Assembly: GCA_963205455.1 (NCBI GenBank)
Contig: CAUJJL010000045.1
Span: forward strand, 17,057 to 81,056
Length of the DNA: 64,000 bases
Direction: 5' to 3'
Source of the DNA: Verrucomicrobiota bacterium
GTDB taxonomy: Bacteria > Verrucomicrobiota > Verrucomicrobiia > Opitutales > Opitutaceae
Of this stretch, positions 1 to 7,462 are shown in pieces (position 1 is the stretch's first letter; each line of letters starts with the position of its first letter). Under the pieces are notes generated by a model, which worked only from the letters and a program-made list of their open reading frames with translations, made no database searches and was not told where the DNA came from. A program made the position numbers and the translations under genes.

Positions 1-1
1 G

Positions 2-394
2 ACCGACAAGGTCGAAAGCCCCCGCGTCACTTTCGATCGCAACATGGCCGACGCCTCCACACCGGGCGGCCCACATATTGCCGTCTCCGACATCTTTATC
101 GACGATGCGGTGGAGGGCGAACTCACCGAGCTCCATTTCGACACCGTAAGCTGCACCACGATTCTCACCACGCGCGAGCCGCTCGCAGCCGGTGACTACG
201 CCGGCCGTCCCGTCCGCATGGGCGACAGTCGAACGGGCGGCCAGTGGCGTGTCATTGCACGCGCTTCAGGCAGCCAAGTCGTCCTCTGGGGGCGCCTCGA
301 CGCGGTCACCAAGGCCCCAAAGTACTTCGAAATTCTCCGCACATTCACCCCGAAACCGGACGCTCCCGCCGATCTCGGCGCCCGACGCAACTGA
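2..394 (+). CDS. C-terminal part of an unidentified protein (5' end outside window)
   Basis: An open frame runs from the first bases of the window to a TGA at 392-394, giving at least 130 residues. The first in-frame ATG (44) is probably internal, because the frame stays open to the window edge and the sequence before it looks like ordinary coding. The segment is rich in beta-strand-like stretches and ends in a charged, proline-containing tail. I recognise no family. It lies 25 bp before the signal-peptide start of the next gene on the same strand, so it may be the upstream member of the same operon. Function unknown. Confidence 0.55.
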   Translation, partial: TDKVESPRVTFDRNMADASTPGGPHIAVSDIFIDDAVEGELTELHFDTVSCTTILTTREPLAAGDYAGRPVRMGDSRTGGQWRVIARASGSQVVLWGRLDAVTKAPKYFEILRTFTPKPDAPADLGARRN

Positions 395-419
395 TCCCCC
401 GTCATCCGTTTCCTGCCCC

Positions 420-1388
420 ATGAATCGTCTCGCCATTCTCTTCCTCGCGACGTTCTGCACGATTGCCTCCTACGCGGCAGATGTCGCGTACAACGGGCCA
501 AAGCGGCTCAACAAGGCCATCGAACTGCTCGAAGCCGGTCAGCCCGTATACTATGACTATGGTCGTGGCGGCTATACCGAGGGCAGGGCGGCCGCACAGA
601 CCTGGGCCGACCTGCTCATGTACGACATGGAGGGCGCGGCGCTCGATTTCACGCAGTTGCGCGAGTTCATGCGCGGTCTCGCCGACGGAGGTCCTACGAA
701 ATCCGGCCATCGAACGCCTGCAGTCATCGTCACGCTTCCGCTCTACGGCCTCGATGCGTCCACGGTGAAGTCAAACCACTGGATGATCCAGCAGGCCCTT
801 GCAGCCGGCGTCCATGGACTCCACATCTGTCACGCCCGCAACCCGGAGGCGGTGGCGATGTTCGTTCGCGCGGCCCGGTACGAAGTGAACCGCCAGGCCG
901 TCGGCGCCGGACTCGAAGAGGGCCTTCGCATGTTCGGCGCGCACGAATTCGCCTCGAAGATCTGGGGCATCAGCCCGCGCGAGTACTACAAGGTCGCCGA
1001 CGTCTGGCCGCTCAATCCGAAGGGAGAAATCATGATCGGCGTGAAGATCGAGGACCGCACGGGCCTGCCACATGCGAAGGCGATCGCCCGCGTGCCAGGG
1101 TTGTCCTTCGCCGAATGGGGACCGCGCGACACGAGTTACGCGAATGGCTATCTCGACGTGGCGTTCGACTACGGCCGCAAACCGGGCGTGGTACAGCCGC
1201 CCGAACTGCTGGCCGCCGCAAAGCGGGTGATCGCCGCTGCAAAGGCCGCACAGCTTCACATCCTCGACAACGCCCGGACCGAGGACATCGTCTCACAACT
1301 CGACGCCGGTATCGACATCATCGCCGGCGGTGCGAAGGAGGTTGCGGAGATCGGCCGCAGGCACACCGGCCGCACGATGCCCTGGTAA
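420..1388 (+). CDS. Exported HpcH/HpaI aldolase-family protein with altered active site
   Basis: 322 residues. The ATG at 420 was chosen because it opens directly into a Sec-type signal peptide (about residues 1-20, ending SYAA); a longer upstream frame has no such feature. The mature part follows the HpcH/HpaI (2-keto-3-deoxy acid aldolase / citrate lyase beta) pattern: a DMEG motif at 69-72, HICHARN near 137-141, Glu211 in the KIEDRTG stretch and Asp237 in GPRDTS. The Glu-Asp spacing of 26 equals that of the two metal ligands in E. coli HpaI. By eye, the HpaI catalytic His (DGEH motif) is Gly72 here and the substrate Arg is Thr near 105. A signal peptide is unusual for this cytosolic family. 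Role in a sugar-acid pathway is inferred from the neighbours. It may be a divergent lyase or a non-aldolase paralogue. Confidence 0.75.
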   Translation: MNRLAILFLATFCTIASYAADVAYNGPKRLNKAIELLEAGQPVYYDYGRGGYTEGRAAAQTWADLLMYDMEGAALDFTQLREFMRGLADGGPTKSGHRTPAVIVTLPLYGLDASTVKSNHWMIQQALAAGVHGLHICHARNPEAVAMFVRAARYEVNRQAVGAGLEEGLRMFGAHEFASKIWGISPREYYKVADVWPLNPKGEIMIGVKIEDRTGLPHAKAIARVPGLSFAEWGPRDTSYANGYLDVAFDYGRKPGVVQPPELLAAAKRVIAAAKAAQLHILDNARTEDIVSQLDAGIDIIAGGAKEVAEIGRRHTGRTMPW

Positions 1389-1406
1389 GCCCTCAATCTC
1401 TCTACC

Positions 1407-2972
1407 GTGAGCCTCGCTCCCCTCGATCTCGCTGTCATCGCGCTGTACTTCGTCCTCATCGGCACGATTGGCTTCTACGTCTCCCGCGGCAGGAAGACCG
1501 CGGAGAAATTTTTTGTCGCCGGACGCAGCATCCCCATGTGGGCGGTCGCGTTTACGATCATGGCGACTATCATCGGCACCGGCACGATCGTCGGCCACCC
1601 GGGCACCGCTTACCAGATAGGGCTCGTGCTGCTGATTCCCCACATGACCGTGCCCATCGTGCTCCTCGTGGTTGCGCGGATCGTGGTGCCCTTCTACCGC
1701 CGCGTCGTGCGCATGAGCGCCTATGAATACATTGGCGAACGCTTTGGACTCGGCGGCCGTTTCTACACCTCGTTCGGTTTCCTTGCCGACCGCATCTTCG
1801 ATCTCGGCGTCACGCTGCTCACGACAGCGCTCGCCGTAAATGTGCTCACGGGATGGGACCTCCAATCCGTCATTCTCGGTGTCGGGCTCTTCACGATCTT
1901 CTACACGATGATCGGAGGTGTCGTGGCCGTGGTCTGGACCGACGTCGTTCAGGGCATCATCCTGATTGCCGGCGGCGTCTTCATTCTCTTCCGCATCCTT
2001 CTGGCCCCGGAGGCAGGAGCACCGTTTGCAGTCGTCGCAGAGACCTACCGCCAGGGAAAACTCACCCTCGGCATCAGCGGTTTTTCCTGGGACGTGCTTT
2101 TTTCGACCCACAACAATACGATGTGGCTTTTTATCCTCGCCTACGCGGTGCAATGGACACGGCGCTACTCGACCGATCAGCACATCGTTCAACGCTACCT
2201 TGTGGCAAAGGACGACCGCTCCGCCAGCCGAGCGGCGTTTGTCAGCGCTGTCATCTGCCTGCCCATCTTTGCCATGTTCATGTTCGCAGGCGCATGTCTC
2301 AACGGATTCTTCACCCTCGGCCACCTGCCTCCGCCGCCTATGCCCGACAGCGCGATGCCGTTTTTTCTGGCGAACTACATGCCCGTCGGCCTGCTCGGAC
2401 TCGTGGTCGCCGCAGTTCTCGCCGCTGCCATGTCCACGGTCAGCGCTGACCTGAGCAGCGTGGCCACGGTGTTGACAACCGACTATTTCCTGTTCCTCAA
2501 ACCCGGGGCTGCGGACAAGGCGCAGGTGCTCTGCGGGCGCATCATGGTCGTGATCGGCGGCTCGCTGACAATCCTCGTCGCCTGGTTGCTGCTGCCGAAG
2601 GAGGGATCGGCGCCGTTGATGGAACGTGTGGTCACCATCGGCTCGATTCTCGCCGGTGGAACGCTGGGACTTTTCTGCCTGGGCTTCTTTACCCGCACGG
2701 CAACACGTCGCGGCTGCTACATCGGCGTGGCTGTGTGCCTGCTGTACACGATCTGGGCGATCCTCACCGAACCGGGCGGCCGCGTGATCGACGCGGGTCG
2801 CTTCAATTTTCCGCTGAATCCATTGCTCATAGGCGTCATCGGCCACCTGATCCTTTTCGGAACAGGCTGGATAGCGAGCAGGCTGCTCGGCGGCTACGTC
2901 CCCGCCGACGTCGAACGCCTCACCTACTGGAGCATGCGCCCCGCGAAAGCCCCACCGGCCGTCGCAGCATGA
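1407..2972 (+). CDS. Sodium:solute symporter (SSS family)
   Basis: 521 residues, many hydrophobic segments (about 13-14) typical of SSS/SLC5 transporters. It starts with GTG at 1407, 18 bp after the previous stop, and the first membrane segment begins within ten residues. The early segment followed by GRKTAEKFFVAGRS is the family pattern after the first helix, and the mid-protein stretch around AMSTVSADLSS matches the conserved Na+-site region. It would move a small organic solute, here plausibly a sugar acid or sulfated sugar, across the inner membrane with Na+. The stop overlaps the ATG of the following sulfatase by 4 bp, so translation is probably coupled. Substrate cannot be read from the sequence. 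Confidence 0.9.
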   Translation: MSLAPLDLAVIALYFVLIGTIGFYVSRGRKTAEKFFVAGRSIPMWAVAFTIMATIIGTGTIVGHPGTAYQIGLVLLIPHMTVPIVLLVVARIVVPFYRRVVRMSAYEYIGERFGLGGRFYTSFGFLADRIFDLGVTLLTTALAVNVLTGWDLQSVILGVGLFTIFYTMIGGVVAVVWTDVVQGIILIAGGVFILFRILLAPEAGAPFAVVAETYRQGKLTLGISGFSWDVLFSTHNNTMWLFILAYAVQWTRRYSTDQHIVQRYLVAKDDRSASRAAFVSAVICLPIFAMFMFAGACLNGFFTLGHLPPPPMPDSAMPFFLANYMPVGLLGLVVAAVLAAAMSTVSADLSSVATVLTTDYFLFLKPGAADKAQVLCGRIMVVIGGSLTILVAWLLLPKEGSAPLMERVVTIGSILAGGTLGLFCLGFFTRTATRRGCYIGVAVCLLYTIWAILTEPGGRVIDAGRFNFPLNPLLIGVIGHLILFGTGWIASRLLGGYVPADVERLTYWSMRPAKAPPAVAA

Positions 2973-4333
2973 ATTCACCTCTCAACATCCTGGTCGTCAT
3001 AGCGGATGACATGGGCGTCCATCAGTTGGGCTGCTACGGCAGTTCCTTCTACGAAACTCCCCACCTTGACCTCCTCGCCGCCGGTGGCGCGCGTTTCGCC
3101 ACCGCCTACAGCACGAGTCCCGTTTGCTCGCCGGCGCGCGCTTCACTCTACACCGGCCTTCACCCGGCGCGCCTGCACCTCACGAATTACATCCCGGGCA
3201 CGGAACCGGCCAATCCCCGGCTCATCACGCCCGCCTGGCGGCCCTATCTGCCCGTCGAGGTGCCCACGCTCGGCGATGTCTTCAAGAAGAACGGCTATGC
3301 CACAGGCCATTTCGGCAAATGGCATTTCGCGCACGACTACAACTATCATCCCGGCAGACCGACCGACCCTGAATCGCAGGGATTCGACAGCGTGCTCGTC
3401 ACGCGCAAACCCTCTTCGCGTGCCGATGCCGAGCACGACGCGCACCACGTCGAGCGGTTGACCGACGCGGCGATCGATTTCATCGGCACGCCCCGGACGA
3501 AGCCGTTTCTGTGCATCGTTGCGCATAACACCCTCCATCGTCCGGAACTCGCCCCTGCCGACCTGATTGCACGCTATGCCTCAAAACCCGGCGCCGACCA
3601 CGCCCACGAACGCCCCGTCGTTGCAGCCATGGTCGAGCAGCTCGACCGCAGCATAGGACGCCTGCTCGCTGCGCTCAGAAGCCATGGACTCGAACGCAAC
3701 ACGCTCGTGGTCTTCACCTCCGACCACGGAGCTTTCGGACGCAGCCAAGACTGCAAGCCGCTCCGCGGAGCCAAGGCCGATCTCTATGAAGGCGGCGTGC
3801 GTGTCCCTCTCATCTACTCGCTGCCGCCCCGGATCGCGCCTCAGGTACGCAACGAACCAGTCGCAGGAACCGACTTTTTCTCCACCGCACTCGATTTGGC
3901 TGGACTCGCCGCACCCGAGAATGTCGACGGCCGCAGCGTCGCCCCGGCCCTGCTCGACCCAGCCGCCAAGCTCGCGCCTGCCGCGGAGTTGTGCTGGCAC
4001 TTTCCCCACTACCACCACCTCGGACTCGCACCTTCCGGCGCCATCCGCGTCGGTCGGTACAAACTCATCGAATGGTTCGATCGATCGATCGGCGGAGCGC
4101 AGGACGGTCCGGCTTTTGAACTTTACGATCTCGAGTCCGATCCATCCGAGCAGCACAACCTTGCCGCACAGGAGCCCGCCAGGACCTCCGAACTTGCGGC
4201 ACGCCTCCGAAACTGGCGACGCGAGGTCGGCGCGCAGGAGATGACGCGAAACCCCGCCTTTGATCCCGCGCTTGGCGCTGACATGGCGCCTCCGCCGCCC
4301 GGCGATCCCGGCAATCCCTACTCCTCCCATTGA
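2969..4333 (+). CDS. Sulfatase without signal peptide (probably cytosolic)
   Basis: 454 residues, alkaline-phosphatase-like fold. The N-terminal metal motif (IADDMG) sits at residues 11-16 and the formylglycine motif Cys53-Ser-Pro-Ala-Arg marks a Cys-type sulfatase. A GKWHF motif and a SDHGA metal motif follow. The start ATG overlaps the symporter stop (ATGA), and the protein begins only five residues before the first core strand, so there is no room for a signal peptide. The other five sulfatases in this window all have one. Placed directly behind a symporter, it suggests that a sulfated small molecule is imported before desulfation (inference). A formylglycine-generating enzyme is required but is not in the window. 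Confidence 0.9.
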   Translation: MNSPLNILVVIADDMGVHQLGCYGSSFYETPHLDLLAAGGARFATAYSTSPVCSPARASLYTGLHPARLHLTNYIPGTEPANPRLITPAWRPYLPVEVPTLGDVFKKNGYATGHFGKWHFAHDYNYHPGRPTDPESQGFDSVLVTRKPSSRADAEHDAHHVERLTDAAIDFIGTPRTKPFLCIVAHNTLHRPELAPADLIARYASKPGADHAHERPVVAAMVEQLDRSIGRLLAALRSHGLERNTLVVFTSDHGAFGRSQDCKPLRGAKADLYEGGVRVPLIYSLPPRIAPQVRNEPVAGTDFFSTALDLAGLAAPENVDGRSVAPALLDPAAKLAPAAELCWHFPHYHHLGLAPSGAIRVGRYKLIEWFDRSIGGAQDGPAFELYDLESDPSEQHNLAAQEPARTSELAARLRNWRREVGAQEMTRNPAFDPALGADMAPPPPGDPGNPYSSH

Positions 4334-5475
4334 ATACGGTCATTCTCCAACAACCCAAGCGCCTGCTGCTCGGCAGCGGTTGCATCCAGCAAAGTCCTGC
4401 CGAGTTCCAGCTTTCCGGCTGGAAACGGCTCTTTGTCGTTTCAAGTCCGCAGGTGGCAGCCGCACAGGACGGCCTCTTTGAGACCTGGAGGTCCGCCGGG
4501 CTTCACGTGGACCTTTTTGAAGGCATCGACCGCGAACCCGAGGTCGCGCTCTTTAACCAGGTGCTCACGGCCGCGCGTGACGCCCGGCCCGATGTCATCA
4601 TCGGCCTCGGCGGCGGCAGTCCGATCGATGTGGCAAAACTCGTGGCTGCCATCCTCGACGGCGCACAGTCGATCCGCGAGATTTTCGGCATCGGCCTGCT
4701 CAAGCGGCGCGCCGCTCCACTGGTGTGCATCCCGACCACAGCCGGCACCGGCGCAGATGTTTCGCCCAATGCCATTCTCCTGGTCGAAGAGGAACGACTC
4801 AAGAAGGGCATCGTCAGCCCGCACCTTGTGGCGGACCTGGCCATCTGCGACCCGGACCTGACGATGTCGATGCCGCCGGCCGTCACTGCCGCCACGGGCA
4901 TCGACGCGCTCGTCCATTGCATGGAGGCGTACGCGAACAGGTTCGCCCATCCGGCAGTCGACGTCTATGCGCTCGAAGGCATCCGACGCATCGGTCGCAG
5001 CATCGAGACCGCCGTGCGAAACGGCTCCGATCGCAACGCACGCGCGGACGTCATGCTCGGCGCTCTCTATGGAGGACTTTGCCTCGGCCCGGTTAACACC
5101 GCCGCTGTGCACGCGCTCTCCTATCCCCTCGGTGGCGAGTACCGGATCGCCCACGGCGTGGCCAACTCGCTGCTCATGCCTCATGTCTTCCGATTCAACC
5201 TGCCCGCGATGCCGGAGCGCTACGCGGAAATCGCCCTTGCACTTGGATGCAGCGCCCACGGGTCTCCGGGTGCGACCGCTGAGGCGGGCCTGCAGCGCCT
5301 TGTGGCAATGTCGCTCGCCTGCGGCATTCCCCAGCGCCTCCGCGACGTCGGCATTCCGGAGACAGACCTGCCGCGCCTCGCGCAGGAGGCGATGAAAGTC
5401 ACACGCCTTCTGAAAAACAATCCACGAGAACTCACCCCTTCCGACGCCGAACAGATCTACCGCGCCGCGTACTGA
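4330..5475 (+). CDS. Iron-containing (group III) alcohol dehydrogenase
   Basis: 381 residues, full length for the family. It starts with TTG at 4330 inside the sulfatase stop (TTGA overlap); no ATG lies near the N-terminus. Visible motifs are the NAD(P)-binding GGGSPID at 94-100, the PTTAGTG loop at 135-141, and the metal-site residues Asp192/His196 (DALVH), His261 and His275. Such enzymes interconvert an aldehyde or ketone and an alcohol. Relatives include lactaldehyde reductase, hydroxybutyrate dehydrogenase and maleylacetate reductase. Beside a tetronate kinase/PdxA2 pair it may oxidise or reduce a C3-C4 intermediate (inference). The class is certain; the substrate is unknown. Confidence 0.92.
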   Translation: MNTVILQQPKRLLLGSGCIQQSPAEFQLSGWKRLFVVSSPQVAAAQDGLFETWRSAGLHVDLFEGIDREPEVALFNQVLTAARDARPDVIIGLGGGSPIDVAKLVAAILDGAQSIREIFGIGLLKRRAAPLVCIPTTAGTGADVSPNAILLVEEERLKKGIVSPHLVADLAICDPDLTMSMPPAVTAATGIDALVHCMEAYANRFAHPAVDVYALEGIRRIGRSIETAVRNGSDRNARADVMLGALYGGLCLGPVNTAAVHALSYPLGGEYRIAHGVANSLLMPHVFRFNLPAMPERYAEIALALGCSAHGSPGATAEAGLQRLVAMSLACGIPQRLRDVGIPETDLPRLAQEAMKVTRLLKNNPRELTPSDAEQIYRAAY

Positions 5476-5486
5476 TTGATCTCAGA

Positions 5487-6425
5487 ATGACGAAGAAACT
5501 GACAACCCACGGACTGTCCCGCGCCCAACTTCGAGGCCACGTCATCGTGCCGCTGCTCACCCCCTTCACCCGGGCGGGCGAAATCGACGAACCTGCGGTT
5601 GCGCGCATGCTCAACCACGTCATGGCAGGCGGCTGCCAGGGCATCATGGTCGCAGGAACCACCGGCGAATTTGCATCGATGCCCATTCGGATGCGATTGC
5701 GCCTGATGGAACTCGCAGTCCGCGCCGCAAGCGGGCGCATGTTGATCTTCGGTGGCATCGGCGACACAAGCCCGGCACATTCGATCGAACTGGGCCGCGA
5801 GTTCGTTCGCCTCGGCGCGCATGCCGTTGTAGGCAACCTGCCGTCGTACTATCCACTCACCCCGGAGATGATGGAGCGCTACTTCGTGCATGTCGCCGAA
5901 GCTGTTGGAGCACCGATGTACCTCTACAACATCCCACAGACCACCAAACAAACCATCCCTCTTGAGGTGGTCGAACGCCTCTCACACCACCCTCTCGTCG
6001 CGGGCATCAAGGATTCCGAACCCGACGCCACACGTCAGGAAACTCTCGCGCGCCAGTACGGCGGACGCCCGGATTTCGCGGTGTTCTGTGGATCGATCGC
6101 CTTCACGAGCAAGTCCGTGCGCGCCGGTGCAGACGGCTGTGTTCCAGGCGCGGGCAACTTTGCGCCCTCCGACCTTCGCAATCTGATGATCCAGCTCTTC
6201 TCAGGCGACACCGCCCGAGGCGATGCCGCCCAGCAACGCGTCGATTCCATCAACGCCACCTACCAGAAGGGCCGAACGCTCTCACAGGTTTTCATCGCCC
6301 TGAAGGCAATCATGGAAATTTACGGCCTCTGCTCGCGCGAGGTGCTCTCCCCCCTGATTCCCGCCAGCGACGCCGAGGTTTCCCAGATCCGTCTGGCCCT
6401 GCGCGATGCAGGGCTCATCCCGTGA
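5487..6425 (+). CDS. DapA/N-acetylneuraminate lyase-family aldolase or dehydratase
   Basis: 312 residues, (beta/alpha)8 class I aldolase family. It shows GTTGE at 57-61, a catalytic Tyr147 in YNIP and the Schiff-base Lys175 in GIKD, the usual triad arrangement. Members include dihydrodipicolinate synthase, 2-keto-3-deoxygluconate aldolase and 5-keto-4-deoxyglucarate dehydratase. A housekeeping DapA role is unlikely because it sits inside a sugar-acid operon, 11 bp after the dehydrogenase and overlapping the next gene by 4 bp (GTGA). A likely job is cleavage or dehydration of a 2-keto-3-deoxy sugar acid to pyruvate plus an aldehyde; that is inference. Confidence 0.9.
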   Translation: MTKKLTTHGLSRAQLRGHVIVPLLTPFTRAGEIDEPAVARMLNHVMAGGCQGIMVAGTTGEFASMPIRMRLRLMELAVRAASGRMLIFGGIGDTSPAHSIELGREFVRLGAHAVVGNLPSYYPLTPEMMERYFVHVAEAVGAPMYLYNIPQTTKQTIPLEVVERLSHHPLVAGIKDSEPDATRQETLARQYGGRPDFAVFCGSIAFTSKSVRAGADGCVPGAGNFAPSDLRNLMIQLFSGDTARGDAAQQRVDSINATYQKGRTLSQVFIALKAIMEIYGLCSREVLSPLIPASDAEVSQIRLALRDAGLIP

Positions 6426-7462
6426 ACACCATCCCCAAACCCATTCTCGCCGTCACCCTAGGCGACCCCGCAGGCACCGGACCGGAGCTTCTGACAAAGG
6501 TCTTCTTGCTGCCCGAGGTCCGTAACGTCTGCCGGCCAGTGGTCATCGGCGATGCCTCGGTGGTTTGCGCGGCGATCGCCATTACCCAGGCACCCGCGCA
6601 GGTTCGCGTGATCGCAAGTCCCTCCGACGCCACAGATTCCCCCTCCTTGATCGAGGTCGTCGATCTCGCAAACCTCGACGCCGCGAAACTGGTCCGCGGC
6701 AGGATCAATCCCGCGTGCGGCCAGGCAGCTTTCGAGTACATCAAGCGTGCGGTGGAACTCACGCTTGCGGAAAAGGCTCATGCCGTTGTCACGTCCGCGA
6801 TCAACAAGGCGGCGCTGCATGCCGCGGGACATCACTACGACGGACATACCGAATTGCTCTCCGAACTCTGCGGCCAGCCGAAAGTCACGATGATGCTCGT
6901 GGCCGACAATTTGCGCATCTGCCATGTCAGCACTCACGTCTCGCTACGCGAGGCAATCGAGCGCGCACGACCCGAACGCATCCTCTCCGTGATCGAGATC
7001 GCGCGAACTGGTGTGCAGGAACTCGGCATCGCCAATCCCCACATCGCCGTCGCCGGCCTCAATCCGCATGCGGGTGAAGGCGGCCTCTTTGGCGACGAGG
7101 AAATCAAGTACATCTCGCCTGCCATCGAACAGGCGCGCGCACGCGGATGGAACGTCAGCGGGCCCTATGCAGGCGACACGGTTTTTTTCCGCACCCTGCA
7201 GGGTCAATTCGATTGCGCCATTGCGATGTACCACGACCAGGGCCACGTCGCGGCCAAGATGCTCGGCATCTGGCGTGGGGTCAATGTGACCCTCGGGCTG
7301 CCCATCATCCGCACCTCCGTCGAGCATGGCACCGACTTCGACAACGCTGGCACCGGCCGAGGTGACGCCCGGTCGCTCGTCCAGGCCCTCCTGCTCGCCG
7401 CAACCGTCGCCTCCAACCGTCTGCGCGCCACCGGATCCGCCGTCAAAAAAGTTGCCTCCTGA
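6422..7462 (+). CDS. pdxA2: PdxA2-type 4-phosphotetronate dehydrogenase
   Basis: 346 residues, PdxA family (NAD-dependent oxidative decarboxylase). It starts with GTG at 6422 overlapping the previous stop. The opening strand (VTLGDPAGTGPE), DGHTE near residue 140, and YHDQGH near 270 supply the conserved substrate and divalent-metal residues. Biosynthetic PdxA acts on 4-phospho-hydroxythreonine. The PdxA2 subgroup found with DUF1537 kinases oxidises D-threonate or D-erythronate 4-phosphate, releasing CO2 and dihydroxyacetone phosphate (established for the family). A DUF1537 kinase gene ends the same operon (12358), so the catabolic role is favoured. The stop shares one base with the next ATG. 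Confidence 0.88.
   Translation: MNTIPKPILAVTLGDPAGTGPELLTKVFLLPEVRNVCRPVVIGDASVVCAAIAITQAPAQVRVIASPSDATDSPSLIEVVDLANLDAAKLVRGRINPACGQAAFEYIKRAVELTLAEKAHAVVTSAINKAALHAAGHHYDGHTELLSELCGQPKVTMMLVADNLRICHVSTHVSLREAIERARPERILSVIEIARTGVQELGIANPHIAVAGLNPHAGEGGLFGDEEIKYISPAIEQARARGWNVSGPYAGDTVFFRTLQGQFDCAIAMYHDQGHVAAKMLGIWRGVNVTLGLPIIRTSVEHGTDFDNAGTGRGDARSLVQALLLAATVASNRLRATGSAVKKVAS

Noticed and set aside
1293..2978. 561-residue minus-strand open frame opposite the symporter
   Set aside because: It is the reverse shadow of the SSS gene: low-complexity His/Asp/Glu-rich translation, no family match, and no independent start context.
5487..6425. Housekeeping dihydrodipicolinate synthase
   Set aside because: The catalytic residues are shared by the whole superfamily, and the gene overlaps a catabolic operon instead of lysine genes.
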